Assembly: GCA_951213105.1 (NCBI GenBank)
Contig: OX578147.1
Coordinates: 121,398,899 to 121,462,898, forward strand
DNA from: Amaurobius ferox
Taxonomy: Eukaryota > Arthropoda > Arachnida > Araneae > Amaurobiidae
DNA length: 64,000 nucleotides
Direction of reading: 5' to 3'
Made by a program: the position numbers and the translations under genes. Shown piece after piece: positions 44,200 to 55,885 of this stretch; the stretch's first letter is position 1, and the number at the start of each line of letters is the position of its first letter. The notes under the pieces are model-generated. The model worked only from the letters and a program-made list of their open reading frames with translations, searched no databases and was not told where the DNA came from.

Positions 44200-44515
44200 T
44201 GGGGGGAAAGGAGGAATTTACCTAGCCTTTAAACATTTAGCACATAAAAGATAATATAGATCTTAAGATTTAAATTCTCTGGAGAAAAGTAATATATAGA
44301 AAATTTATCCTCCCATTCTTATTGCCACCGTATTTCATTCTGATATTGAAATTCCCCGCTGCGTTCAAAACTGCTTTTATTTAGATAAATATTTGTGCAT
44401 GTGCGAAATTGGTTAATGGACTGAATGTGATTTAGAAGTGGCAGTTTAGATTATCAGTGAGCTTTTTATTTTTTCCTTATTTGCATATGCTTGAGACATT
44501 TTGTCCGATGGATCT
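44200..44515 (+). repeat. Duplicated segment K, copy 1
   Basis: About 300 bp matching 45850-46150: TTTAAATTCTCTGGAGAAAAG, TATTTCATTCTGATAT, CTTTTATTTAGATAAATAT and TTTGCATATGCTTGAGACA. Both copies lie near an E element. Non-coding. Confidence 0.6.
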
Positions 44516-44535
44516 TCTTACATAATAAAAGAAGA

Positions 44536-44570
<35 letters not shown>

Positions 44571-45100
44571 CTGTGTATGAATGTCGATCTTAGCGGGAAA
44601 TCTGAGCTTTGGACAACGACGAGATTTAACACAGAGGTGCTTCATGAACCGGAAAAATAGGGCTCGGCGAGATATTTTTTGCATTCGAATTAGTTTTTTA
44701 ATTATTTTATGTTTTTGACCGGTTTTGAGGGATCATCACACAAATCGGTTCCTTAGTGTGTAAGGAGCCTTGCTGCCCCAACCGGGAATCGAACCCTGGA
44801 TCTCCGAACTGACCAGTCGACGCTCTACCGTTGAGCTACTAGTACGAAATTGCAAGTTCTTATCGGTGACGCGGACTCTGCAAGTAACCAAAAATATTAC
44901 CACAGCTTTCCATCTTGAATCCATCGGGAATACCGAAGAACGTTTTTTCCAAAAGTCTTTGAACCAAATCCGCAGGACAAATCCTTCACATTTATTTATT
45001 TATATATACATCGAAATTTGCATTTTTTGTTTAGGTTGTCTGATACTTATTTATTTCGCAGGATCCAGAAAACGAAGATTTGCATAAGTTCTAGTTTGGC
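44516..45100 (+). repeat. Family E, copy 2, with a tRNA-like insert
   Basis: TACATAATAAAAGAAGATG with (GT)n, ATCTTAGCGGGAAATCTGAG, AGGGCTCGGCGAGATA and ACAAATCGGTTCCTTAG match the other E copies. About 130 bp containing a tRNA-like sequence then intervenes before the E sequence resumes at ACCAAAAATATTACCACAG. Confidence 0.6.
44771..44855 (-). pseudogene. tRNA-like sequence
   Basis: Minus strand: TAGCTCAACGGTAGAGCG is a good D arm and A box; CCAGGGTTCGATTCCCGG is a perfect T arm and B box; GGGGCA follows as a 3' acceptor half. The anticodon arm is weak. If the loop is TGGTCAG, the anticodon would read GTC. The 5' acceptor half does not pair with GGGGCA. It is probably a tRNA pseudogene or SINE head rather than a working gene. 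Confidence 0.55.
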
Positions 45101-45194
45101 AAAATTTTGTGTGTTCTTTTCAGTATAACAAAAAATTATTTATTTGGATTACTACATTATTTTTTTTTATGAAATTTTTCAAGCAAACGCATAC

Positions 45195-45310
45195 GGGGGG
45201 GGGGGGGGGCAGCCCAGTGGTTAGCGCGGGGATGATTGCACTCGAACAACCTGAGTTCGACTCTGCCCGAACTATCCCCACTGTTCATGTGGAATACGAC
45301 TGGAAAATTA
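45195..45310 (+). mobile_element. tRNA-headed SINE, 5' fragment after G15
   Basis: Fifteen G, then CAGCCCAGTGGTTAGCGCG (A box) and CCTGAGTTCGACTCTGCCCG (B box). CTGTTCATGTGGAATACGAC begins the SINE body, which stops there. Confidence 0.75.
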
Positions 45311-45849
45311 AAATATTAATTTCCGTAATCTTATATCTAAAGGCTAATCAGAAATATAATACCGTTTGTTTATAAAATTTATTTATTTTTATTAATTATT
45401 TTATTGTTTAAATAGAATTATTGTATAAATGAAAAAATTCGTCTGCCGTATATACACATTTTTTAAATTTCGCAGTTAAGCAACGTAATGTAATTTTCTT
45501 CCAATAAATTTTCGCAAAAAGAAAAAAAAAATCGTCTGCATAATGCATCCTATCCTTCTCCTTTGGAAGGTTTAATTTTGCCATTTTTATTAATATCTTA
45601 TTATCCCCTCATCCTAGAAGCACGAAACATTGACGGGGTTACCCTCGGTGAAGCAGTGAATAACCATACCAAATTAAAAAATAAATAAATAAATATAAAT
45701 AAAATAAAAATCGGTCAAAAACTGTGGATGTGTGTACGAGACAGATAGACAAACAGGTTTTCAATTTTATATACATAGATTTTGTATCTGAAATTCATAA
45801 TGATCTATTAATTCATTCTTCATTATGAGGAGCATAAAAATAAGTCTTC
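45311..45849. other. No gene recognised
   Basis: AT-rich. GACGGGGTTACCCTCGGTG near 45633 is the only GC-rich patch. No element end is evident. Confidence 0.45.
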
Positions 45850-46150
45850 AAACTCTAATCACTTAAACGATAAAATAAATATAAAAGCTTCAAATTCTCT
45901 GAAAAAAGTAGAATCTAGATAATTTTTCCACGCGTTCTTATTACTTACCATCGTCGTATTTCATTTTAATATGCAAATTCACCGCACAACATTCTTGCTT
46001 TTATTTAGATAAATATTCGTGTTAGTGCAAAATTGATAAATGGTCCGTGTGTGATTTAGGCGTAAAGGTCTCAGTTTCCTTGTGCGTTTTATTTATTTTT
46101 TCTGTATTTGCATATGATTAAGGTATTTTATTCCGATGGATAAGGATTAT
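45850..46150 (+). repeat. Duplicated segment K, copy 2
   Basis: Diverged match to 44200-44515, sharing CTTTTATTTAGATAAATAT, TCAAATTCTCTG and TATTTGCATATGATTAAG in the same order. Confidence 0.58.
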
Positions 46151-47130
46151 AAATTGCCTTTGTATGTATCCATTTCCCACATTTTACATTACAATATTTC
46201 TATGTTAAATGCTCCTATTATGATATATTGGAATTTAGATATCTACAAAGCACATTGATGAAATATATATTTTTATATCATACAGCTAAGCGAGACCGAT
46301 TGACTAAGGGGTGAATTATACAGCCCAAGCTACTGAGGGTAGTAACTTGAAACTTTGCGCGGGAGACTTAGCTTATAAGTAATAATAATCTAAAATCTTT
46401 GAATTTTAATTGGCAAATTTATAAATTATTAATTTAATAAATTTAATTGATAAATTCATACATTATTTTCTTGTTCTAACTTTCTTTCAGATATAACTCA
46501 AGAAGAAGACATAAAATTCATTTTTATATCACATGCGAAAATAAATCCTAGAAAAAATATATCCGAAATTTTCTTAATTAACTCTATGGGTGTACAATCA
46601 ACCGCTGAAATATTTTTATTTACAGTTAAATTTGAAATGGTTTTTGAATATTTCATTTGCCATCTTGCCCCAGCAAAGTGTGGATGCAAATGGTTTAAGT
46701 TTGATATAAAGTATGCTTTACGTTGAATATTTCATGCTGACTTTCCATATCATCATATTGTCCACTTTCCCATGTTTCCAGTTTAATAAATATTGCCATT
46801 GATATACATTTTACACTTAAACATGCACTTTAAAAGTTTATAAAATTAATACATGAATTTGATTAATTTTAGAAAAATTGAAATTTATGAATTATTGAAA
46901 TATGAATTATTAAATGAATTGTTAAATTATGAATTAAATGATGAATTATTAATTATGAAATCTATGTATTATTAAATTCATAACATATTTAAATTAAATT
47001 TATAAAAACAAAATTCTGATTTAAAAAACAACTCAAATTTGTCTGAATCCTCTATTGTTGAAAAGCTTTAGCGACCCTCAACGATTCCTTCACGTACCCC
47101 CTGGGGCACGCGTACTTCAACATCTTACTT
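46151..47130. other. No gene recognised
   Basis: AT-rich, with an AATTATTAAATT-type low-complexity stretch at 46860-47030. The 63-codon minus frame at 46498-46689 has no recognisable feature. Confidence 0.45.
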
Positions 47131-47519
47131 AATAAAAGAAAATGCCTGTGTGTCACTATCAGTCACCAAACTTCCCCCTATCAGTCGCTACAAGTCACTC
47201 AGAGCTCGTCCCTAGCTTTAAAATACAAACTTTTTAACTATCCTTATCTCAAAATTTCAAGAAATGCTTTCATTTTATTCGTTTGTAGTTGGAACCTTTT
47301 GAAATTACCATTAGTCTTGGATTGGGTCCAAGGTGATTTCATTGTCAGCAGGCAGAGAATGAAGTACGCATCAATGAAGTCATCACAAATTGTTTCGGTG
47401 GCTTTTAGGTTACCGACAACAAAGTATTTTCTTTTCTGTTACTTCTGGAAGGGTTGCTTTGTCTCCAACCTCTTCTTGGCACTGGTTATTTTCTAGTGCA
47501 TGTGCCTTTAATGGTAGGC

Positions 47520-47860
47520 CAAGAAATGTTACATAATAAAGGAAGAAATCTGTGTGTCGGCCTGTAGTGGGAAAGCTAAGCGTCATACGGCTATAAAATG
47601 TGGCAAATTCAGGACCTGAAAAGGGGCACCTCGGTGTTAATTTTTAAATTCGAATACATTTTTTAGTTATTTTATATTTTAGCGTTTTCACACAAATCGG
47701 CTTTTCAGCTACCAGAAATATTATCACAGATTTTATCTTGACACCATCGGAAAGACAGAAGAACGTTCTTGCCAAATATGTTGAAGCCAAACCGGTGGGA
47801 CAATTTCTTTATTCCATTTTTTAAAAAATAGATCAAAATTTGTATTCTTTATGTTGTTTG
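47520..47860 (+). repeat. Family E, copy 3
   Basis: TTACATAATAAAGGAAGAAA, GTGGGAAAGCTAAGCGTCAT, ATAAAATGTGGCAAATTC, AAATATTATCACAGATTTT and ACCATCGGAAAGACAGAAG are collinear with copies 1 and 2. It ends at a (TA)n tract. Confidence 0.58.
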
Positions 47861-47930
<70 letters not shown>

Positions 47931-48037
47931 GAAGTTTGAAAATCCAATGAACGAAAAGTAAGAAGATGTAACACGATAAACCTAACTTTTTAAAACACCC
48001 ACAGAATAAAATATAATACAGCAAATCATCAATATAA

Positions 48038-48108
<71 letters not shown>
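47861..48108. repeat. Two long (TA)n tracts
   Basis: (AT)n of about 65 bp at 47862-47927 and again at 48035-48107, separated by a short AT-rich spacer. The 107-codon minus frame across them (mostly YIYI) is an artefact. Confidence 0.95.
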
Positions 48109-48109
<1 letters not shown>

Positions 48110-48205
48110 CAAAATTGCAAAGAAAGAAGAGGCAATTGCCTTCCTATTGCCAACAAAGTTGGCAGAAGAGCGATTGTGAACTCTTCTTAGTCCCGATTAT
48201 AGCTA

Positions 48206-48384
48206 GCTACTAGGCTATAGCACACTCTCGGACGCCAGATGAATTAGCAAATGCCTCGAAATGTCGTTATAAAAACAGACATAAGACAAGCATGAAGCCA
48301 CATGCTTGTCCTATGTACGATTTTATGACGACATTTTGAGGCATTTGTTAATTCATATGCTGGCGTCCGAGAGTGCCTAGTAGC
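48206..48384. repeat. 179-bp palindrome
   Basis: GCTACTAGGC at the left and GCCTAGTAGC at the right end arms of about 85 nt, which include CTCTCGGACGCCAG and AAATGCCTCGAAATGTCG with their inverses. The arms meet at CATGAAGCCACATG. No hammerhead core is visible and no target duplication is clear. Confidence 0.75.
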
Positions 48385-48439
48385 CTATATAATACTTTTC
48401 ACATTATTAAATTTTTGGTATCATAATTTTTTTCCTTCT

Positions 48440-48640
48440 GGATATTATATATATATATATATATATATATAATAAAAATACATGAAATTTTAATGATAGA
48501 TTAGAGATAAATTGTAACTCATATTACTCATAAACACACACACACACACATATATATATGTGATATATATGTATATATATGTATATATATAATAAAAAAT
48601 ATTAAAATCGTAAATCCAATGGTAGAATGGAAGAAGTAAC
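48440..48640. repeat. (TA)n, (CA)n and ATGTATAT simple repeats
   Basis: Three simple-sequence blocks around 48445-48472, 48534-48550 and 48551-48590. Confidence 0.9.
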
Positions 48641-48943
48641 TCATAATACACTATCTTAAAAAAAATTTATGCCTACAGAATACAATGAAATGAAATTCCA
48701 CAATAAAGAGGAAATTATAATACATATTACAGTTCAGAAAGATAATCAACAAATGTCAATGGAGAGGAATAAAAAAAGTAATACCAAAATAATCAAGCAC
48801 TAAAGCTTGCACGTGGAAGAGCTCTAGACTTAAGAATAGTTCATTTCGAAAAAATTCTTTATCAAGTCCTAATATTTTAAACGAAATGAACACAAAAAAT
48901 GCTTGTTTCTGAAACACAACCCAGATTTTATCTATAAACATGT

Positions 48944-48955
<12 letters not shown>
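48640..48955 (+). repeat. Dispersed repeat family L, copy 3
   Basis: Shares AATCAACAAATGTCAATGG, AACACAAAAAATGCTTGTTTC and TGAAACAC-type segments with copies 1 and 2, and ends at another (TA)n / (TG)n tract (48948-49000). Confidence 0.45.
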
Positions 48956-48993
<38 letters not shown>

Positions 48994-49276
48994 ATATATG
49001 TTTGTTTATGAGTTACAATTTATCAAAAAACTATATTATATATACCGTCGCACAATAAAAACAAAGACTAGTACAATTCTATGATTTCGCTAAAAGTTCT
49101 GCATATATTTTGGCATGTTAATAAATTTGCAGTTTTCAATTTATTTTTGACGATTTATTAAGCGAGCTATCTGCATTCATACTAAATTTAGTTATGCATC
49201 GTTATATAATCATTTATATCTTTCTTTAATCATTCATTGCATCAACAATTCGCTTTTATATCCGCCTCAAAATCAG

Positions 49277-49519
49277 TTGCCGAGATTCAGTGTGACGGTC
49301 CTTAATGCATTCAATATTTATAAAAGCGGACTTTGTGCAAAAAAGGATACTATGGTGGGGCAGAGATTACCAAAACCTGTGACTTTTCATTCAGCACAAC
49401 TGTGCATTGAAATGCTGCACAAGAAAGAAATTGAGGCAGAATCTCTGGAGGCATCTAAAGGAAAGTCGTGGAGCGTCCTCAACAAGAACATTTCCGTCAT
49501 TCCAGAGGGTCCTCGATGA
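49277..49519 (+). other. Unidentified 80-codon frame
   Basis: A frame in a GC-richer patch (49250-49620). It starts MPRFSVTVLNAFNIYKSG and contains LPKPVTFHSAQLCIEMLHKK and ESLEASKGKSWSVLNKN. It has fewer simple-sequence biases than other frames, but I recognise no domain, and there are no clear splice sites or flanking repeats. An overlapping 72-codon minus frame exists. It may be a transposon or gene fragment; no function is assigned. Confidence 0.2.
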
Positions 49520-49839
49520 AGAAGTTGCCAGGTTGACTTCTGACTGGTCATGACTATCCCAGGGCTTATCACCATCGAATTGGATTTGCTGCCTTCCCGA
49601 ATGTGCCATGGGCGCAGTTCATTTGTACTTTATGTGACCTAGAGTAGCCTATGCCGGAAAAACATTTAGACGAATGCCCTACATTAGTGACTTTTAATTC
49701 AATCATTGAGAAATACTGAAGAGCTCGCTGTTTAATGGCCTATCGGCCAAACGACCGGCATTTGTAAACAACATATTTATAAAAGGATTAATCATTTAGG
49801 TTTATGAAAGTGATGATACAAATGACGTATTCGATATGA

Positions 49840-50040
49840 ATCCAATTCTCCTAACTATACACTTTCATATACCTAACACAGTCTTTTACATTTCAATGAA
49901 TAGCCAAGAATGAAGAAGCGTATCATTTTGCATAATGCTCAAAATGCGATTTGGAGCCCACAGTCTCAATTTCGTAAATCCTTTCTTGAATATTTTCTAA
50001 AATTTTTGATGGATGGGGCATTCAAATGAATTCCATGGGC
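49840..50040 (+). repeat. Dispersed repeat family H, copy 1
   Basis: GAATAGCCAAGAATGAAGAAGC-like start, AATGCGATTTGGAGCCCAC, CTCAATTTCGTAAATCCTTT and TTTTGATGGATGG match 53140-53440 and, inverted, 58985-59290. Confidence 0.55.
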
Positions 50041-50056
50041 GCAGTTCATTTTTATT

Positions 50057-50995
50057 ACTTTCCTTATATACATAATGTATAAGGAAAGTATTGTGACGGG
50101 GTCGAAAATTCGAATTCAAGTTTTCGACGGGAGAGCACGTTTCAAGCATCCCTGATCACGAATTAAACATTTTTGAGGTGATGTCTGTGTGTGTGTGTGA
50201 TAGTATGTATGTGTGTGTGTGTGTGTGTGTCAGTCAGTCTGTGGAGACGATATCTCACGAACAAATGCGGCGATTCGAATGAAATTTGGCACAAAAATCA
50301 CAATCCGTGGATACTGGAAGCCTATTGTTCTTAAACGTAACCGAATGTTCAGAATCCCCCTAAATTTTCGAGTGAAATTTTGAAAAAATCATCAAAAAAT
50401 CAAAACCTTTAATAAAGTTACGCAAATAGACATTTCTTATGTAATTTTTCCTTAGAAAACGATTGACATAAACTTTAGAACGCTAGCATGAACTGTTCTT
50501 GAGATATTACACATTTTGTTAAATAAATTTATCAAAAAATCCCATAAATTAAATGAAATATATTAACTGTTGAGAAACATGCTCACTTTTCATATGTAAT
50601 ATCATGCGCTAAATTGGATGACATCATTCTCGTGGATCTAGCTTGTTTCATTCATGAGAAAAGATACATTAAATAATACTTTTGTATTTGAACGCCAATA
50701 ATCATTTATATGCTATAAGAATAACTTATTTCTCCGTCTATAACGATTGGCGAGATTTTGGCAATAAATTTGGCGGAATATCGTCAACTTGGCGACTTTT
50801 TAAAATGTTGCCAAATTAACGAAAATCTCGCCAAATGGATAAAAATGACGCTAAATCAATGAAAATGACGACTAATTGACGAAAATTCAAAATTTTAGAA
50901 AGAAGTATCTACTAGAAGCAAAACCTATATTTTACTGTAAAAGTAGTAGATTCGTTGCATTATATAAGGAAAGTCATGTGTTGGCCACATCAGAT
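50057..50995 (+). mobile_element. Family A element, copy 7, best preserved
   Basis: ACTTTCCTTATATACATAA with arm TGTATAAGGAAAGT. It carries GACGGGGTCGAAAATTCG, (TG)n, GACGATATCTCACGAACA, GCGATTCGAATGAAATTTGG and CTCGCCAAATGGATAAAAA. It ends TTATATAAGGAAAGTCATG, then CCACATCAGAT before a T run. The most regular copy, useful as a reference. Confidence 0.82.
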
Positions 50996-51940
50996 TTTTT
51001 TTTATATTTTTGTTCTTCTTTTACAGAAATACATCGGCACAGAAATCTGGATTTTGCAAATTCAAATTTGGGATGCATTTTCTCTTTTCGAACATTGCAA
51101 CGTAATTCAAGTAAATAATCCCTTAAGCAGCCGGAGAGATGTAGCTTGTTGATTAATTGGGTGTAATACAGGAGGGTTAAGTTCAATACCTATACCGGTA
51201 CAAAGTGTTTTTAAAGCAAATACTCTTCACACAGGATTTAAGACATAAATTGACTATTTAAAGAGAAGTAACTGTGTCTGTCCGTATGGATCTGTCCGTA
51301 TAAAATATATATCAAATTTTTTAAACGTTTTATTCAAATCGATTTAGGGCATATAAAAAAATTGTCTTATGCTTTAATGATAATTTTATATAATTATATT
51401 TTTAAGCTTCTTATTCAAAAGCAATTCATGGGATATATAAAATTTGTCAGATATATTTCTTAAGCGTTCGTTTTATTATACAGTAAAAATCAGAATAATA
51501 AAAGTGATCAATTAAATAATAATTAAAAAAATAATTAAAAAATATAAACTGCAATAAATGTAAACTGAACACAAAAAATTGAATCAATTGAGACATTTAA
51601 ATCGAATTGTTCATAAGATAGTGTGTTATAAATAAATATTCAATGTCTTAAGACCGGTGTATGTTATCGCCTTATAAATGATGTTAAAATGAAAATTTTT
51701 ATGTAAAATAGCCATTTACGTAACACTTTTCAGCATAAATACATTTTTTAGATCTTCGAAAAAAAATGTTAAAAAAAATTGACAATTTTCGCCTGATCCA
51801 CCATGCTTATTGAAAATCAATAGGTCTCTAACGTTCATAGACTGAAACAACCGTACCAATTTTGATTTGATTTTTTCAATTTGTTCAAGAAATATCGTCA
51901 AACGACTCATATACAACAGACACACAATCATTATTGAATC
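50996..51940. other. No gene recognised
   Basis: AT-rich. 51780-51915 (ATTTGTTCAAGAAATATCGTC, CATACAACAGACACACA) resembles a decayed, reversed 5' part of the A/D type. Two short frames here have no features. Confidence 0.4.
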
Positions 51941-52950
51941 AAGAAAGATCAATCATGCATAAAGCATAATTGATCTTTCTGAAACATTTTATGAAACACT
52001 TTCCAACTGCAATGCAGTTTTATTTAAACATCTCTAAAATGCGATACATTCAGCTGTGATATTTTTAAATTATAACAGTACTAAAATAATTTATATTACT
52101 TAAAAACTTAAAACCATAGAGGTAAAAGTACTTTCTAACTCCATGCTTAAAACTTCATCGAAAAAGGCAATGCTATAAAATCGTCTGCTTCTCTATGTAA
52201 AATCAATGAATATTTCATTCATGTAGCATATATTCCAGACTTCAAAGCTAAATAATTTTGCGTTAAAAAATTCAGCAATTCTTATACAACTCATCTTACA
52301 GCTTGATTTGTTTACATTCTGCATATGTTAAAATTAGGTTTCTTTGTAGAAGTAATCAAAGTTTGACGATCATTTAAATTAAATATTGTAATTGCGTTGG
52401 CACAGAATATAGATGCACAGAAAATACACAAAAAAAGCGGTTTTAGGACGAATGTAACACTAAATATAAATTTAAAAGAACTTTAAAAATCACGATTTTG
52501 ACATTGGGAATAAAAGATGGATGACATATTTTATTTTGAAGTGGGTCAGGTGATCTCTTCATTATATAGATGTAATTATTATTTTAATTTTTATTTAAAA
52601 ACTACTGAATATATTTTGCTGAAATTTTATTTTTATTTTTTATGGGATAATTTGAATATTTCCTAAAACTTTCGAAGCAATTTGCGAATTTTAATTTTAC
52701 TTAAAAAATATTTGAAAAACTAGGTCCCATAGGGTTCAATGTATTTCATTTTTTCAACCCACATTTAATCCAAAACTAATTGTGTGATATTATTCACTTA
52801 CATTCCCCTATGTTCCACAGACCGTCTCAACAATATACTGAAATTTCATTTTGATAAAGTCATTTTTACGGCAGTTATCGTGAGAACAGACAGACAGACG
52901 GAATGGCCAAAGTCATAAATCCTTTTCAACTATGTTGTAAAATGTTAAAA
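51941..52950 (-). mobile_element. Family C element, copy 5
   Basis: Starts CAAGAAAGATCAATCATGC on the left, with ACACTTTCCAACTGCAATG, and ends ACTATGTTGTAAAATGTT. It is uninterrupted and retains GACCGTCTCAACAATATAC and ACGGCAGTTATCGTGAGAAC. About 1.0 kb. Confidence 0.75.
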
Positions 52951-53139
52951 TGGGTTATTCAAATAAAATGATGCTCAAAACGTGTAGATCTATCCAGGTC
53001 AGAGAGTCGCATTTTCCCTCATCGCAATACTTTCAATTTACATATACTATATATAGAAGAGAATGTAATAAAATCCCAAATTTAGATTTCGTAAATTAAG
53101 ACGTAATAAGACATTTTCTCATTTCATGTAAGGCTTCAG

Positions 53140-53440
53140 AGTACGTGTACCTTGAGTTACCTAACTGGATTCCCATTTAAATAAATAGCCCTGAGTGAAG
53201 AATCGTGTTACTTCGCTTAATGCCCGGAATGTGATTTGGAAGCCGATGAGGCTCAATTTCGGGAATTCTTTCCCGAATGTTTTTTAGTTTTTTTTATGGA
53301 CGCGGTATTAGAATGGCTGCGAATACAAGCACGCCGATATGATTTTTCTTTACTTTGTATTTGCATTCTGGCTTCATAAAAATATATCGCCTCGGAATTC
53401 TAAGGTTGGAAGTTCCGAGTAAACTAAATCATGAAAAGTC
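53140..53440 (+). repeat. Dispersed repeat family H, copy 2
   Basis: AATGTGATTTGGAAGCCGATG, CTCAATTTCGGGAATTC, TGGCTTCATAAAAATATATC and GCCTCGGAATTCTAAGG. Its inverse is at 58985-59290. Confidence 0.6.
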
Positions 53441-53539
53441 TTAGATCAAAGACCGCATGCAGATTTTGCATTGCAGTTGTTTTTTGATTTTTTATTCTAC
53501 TATCTATCGAGAAATTTATTTTCAACATATGCACACACA

Positions 53540-53654
53540 TCCCCCCACTCCCCTATATATATATATATATATATATATTAATTCTATTAAGTCCATATAA
53601 TATATATATATATTAATTCTTTAAGTCCATATAATATATATATATATATATACA
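53540..53654. repeat. (TA)n with a short tandem duplication
   Basis: ATTCTATTAAGTCCATATAA and ATTCTTTAAGTCCATATAA lie between TATA tracts, a 45-bp tandem duplication at the left border of a TA-targeting transposon. Confidence 0.8.
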
Positions 53655-53656
53655 TA

Positions 53657-54410
53657 CAGGGTGTTCGTAAACTATTTTGACAAAATAGGTGGGGTGATAG
53701 TACCCATCAAGACGAACAATATTTATTACGGAACCTAGGGTCGCATTCGACTCTGAATGTTAGAAAATAGTAACTTCGATACACGTCTAACAAGCACAAG
53801 TCACCACTTCGGACGACATAGCTGTCGTGCCGGAGAAGTATCACAACTCCAGAACATCACCGTAAAGCATGTACTATATGCAAATTTCCAGTGACAAGAA
53901 ACAATAGTGACAGCTGCAGCTGATTGGATGTAGTGGACCTGTGGCTTGACCTCCGTTCTCACCGGACTTCAACCCACTGGACTTCTTCTTCTGGTAGCAC
54001 ATGAAATCATTAGTGTACGAGACGTATGTGGACTCCATAGAAAATCTCGTCGCGAGTATCGTTGTTGCAGTGGACAGGATAAACACGACACCAGGTGTCT
54101 TCTAGAGGGCGCGCCAGTCGCTCAATCGCCGATGTGTGTGAATTGTGCAACGGCACCCTTGGCCGTCACTTTGAGCATCTATTTTGAGCCTTTCTCTGAT
54201 GTAAATGAATGGGATTGTGCAACTTATGATTACGTTAATTCTCCTTATTTTATCCTTATAAAGTTATTATCCTTATAAAGTTCAACTTTAACTCTACGCT
54301 TTTCTGACACTGAGAGTGGAATGCGGCCCTAGGTTCCATAGTAAATATTGTTCGTCTTGATGGGTACTATCACCTATTTTATTTTGTTAAGACAGTTTAC
54401 GAACACCCTG
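53657..54410 (+). mobile_element. Long-TIR mariner-type transposon, decayed
   Basis: CAGGGTGTTCGTAAACTATT at the left and the inverse ending GAACACCCTG at the right, TA at 53655-53656 and 54411-54412. The inverted repeats are about 110 bp, sharing GATAGTACCCATCAAGACG and AACAATATTTA. A broken transposase tail lies inside on the plus strand. Confidence 0.85.
53962..54165 (+). pseudogene. Tc1/mariner-type transposase C-terminus with stops
   Basis: The frame from 53962 reads PDFNPLDFFFW, a stop, then HMKSLVYETYVDSIENL, VASIVVAVDRINTTPGVF and another stop. This matches the tails at 14.3 and 30.4 kb (PLDFFFW, KSLxY, TPGxF). The aspartate of PDFNP is retained, but two in-frame stops and loss of all upstream domains make it inactive. 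Confidence 0.78.
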
Positions 54411-54626
54411 TATATGGATTGGGGAAAAGAGGATATTTAACACCTATTTAGTACCTGTTTCATTTATAATGAAATTTTTCTCCAGTCTATTGTTGGGTCT
54501 ATTTTAATTTCACATATGTTCTTAAGACCATTTTCATTTCACATTTGCTCTACAGACAATTTTCAATAAAAGATAAGTAACCGATATTTTTTTAAAATAC
54601 AAGTAAATAAAATTCTTAAAATGTAC

Positions 54627-54662
<36 letters not shown>

Positions 54663-54665
<3 letters not shown>

Positions 54666-55572
54666 GGTGTCCCAAAAACATTGACCTCGGCTTCTATTCC
54701 TTAAATATTGATCTTATACATATATAATAAATTACAAAGTTGCTTAAAAAAAGGTACAGAATTTTATGAAATCGATAAAAATTTTCAGGGAATTAAATTT
54801 GAACAAATGCAAAATTTAAATTTTTATACGGTCCCCGTACAAAAACATTTCCAATGAGTAAAATGTGTCCCATACACTAATAAGGTGATGTACAAAATTT
54901 CAGCATTTTATCATAAAAAGTCGCAGAGATATGTTTAAACAAAATTGTTGAGGGATTAATCACACATTAAAATGTAAATGTTTACAGCAAGAGTGCAAAT
55001 GACGCAACGCAGAAATGCATCATAGGCAAATAATATCTGCCTCTTATCTTTAATGGATCTTTGGCATGGATGGAAAACATTTTGAAGAAGCTTTGTAATC
55101 TTTGTGTAACGTTATTATTTCTACATAGTGTAGATATTTTTGTACCAATAAATAGCGAAATTATTATTTATTTATGTAATCGTTGTTTTCTTTCGTAATT
55201 TGTGTATGACCACTGAAACTCGATCTGCCGACATGATTTTTCTCCTCTTAGACCCATATCGATGCATCGAAAAGTGGTTTAAGTCAGCATTTTTGTCTTT
55301 TCATATCTCTGGGACTTTTTATGATGAAATGCTGAAATTTTGTACATCACCTTATTAGTGTATGGAGCACATTTTACTCATTGGAAATGCTTTTGTATGG
55401 GTGCTGTATAAAAATTTAAATTTTGTATTTTTCAAATTTAATTCCTTTGAAAATTTTAATCGATTTCATAAGATTCTGTACCTTTTTTTACGCAACTTTG
55501 CAATTTATTATATATGTTTAAGATCAATATTTAAGGAATAAAAGCCGAGGTCAATGTTTTTGCGACACCCTG
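54663..55572. mobile_element. Long-TIR foldback/MITE, 910 bp
   Basis: CAGGGTGTCCCAAAAACATT at the left and the inverse GACACCCTG at the right, TA at 54661-54662 and 55573-55574. The inverted repeats reach about 275 bp (GTGATGTACAAAATTTCAGC, with its inverse near 55345). The 360-bp centre has no coding frame. It is probably mobilised by a mariner-type transposase with a CAGGGTGT terminus. Confidence 0.85.
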
Positions 55573-55574
55573 TA

Positions 55575-55845
55575 TATATATATATATAATTAAACTGGAA
55601 CTTGAAGATGAACTGTAAATGACCTAAAACTAATTAAAAATTTCAATGAATACTAGTATAAGAAATCAATGGAACGCAAATCAGTAGGATATAAATTAGT
55701 AAGGCAAAGAATTGGAAAATCACCAGGTAGTGCATACAAATCTTTCACCTCTCTAAAACATAGTTCTTTTCATTAAATAACCTTGTTACATTTTACCAAA
55801 AGGATATTTTGTAAAATGTAACAAGCACCCCAACATAAATATATA

Positions 55846-55885
<40 letters not shown>

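Noticed and set aside
47833..48156. 107-codon frame of mostly alternating I and Y
   Set aside because: Translation of (TA)n microsatellites.
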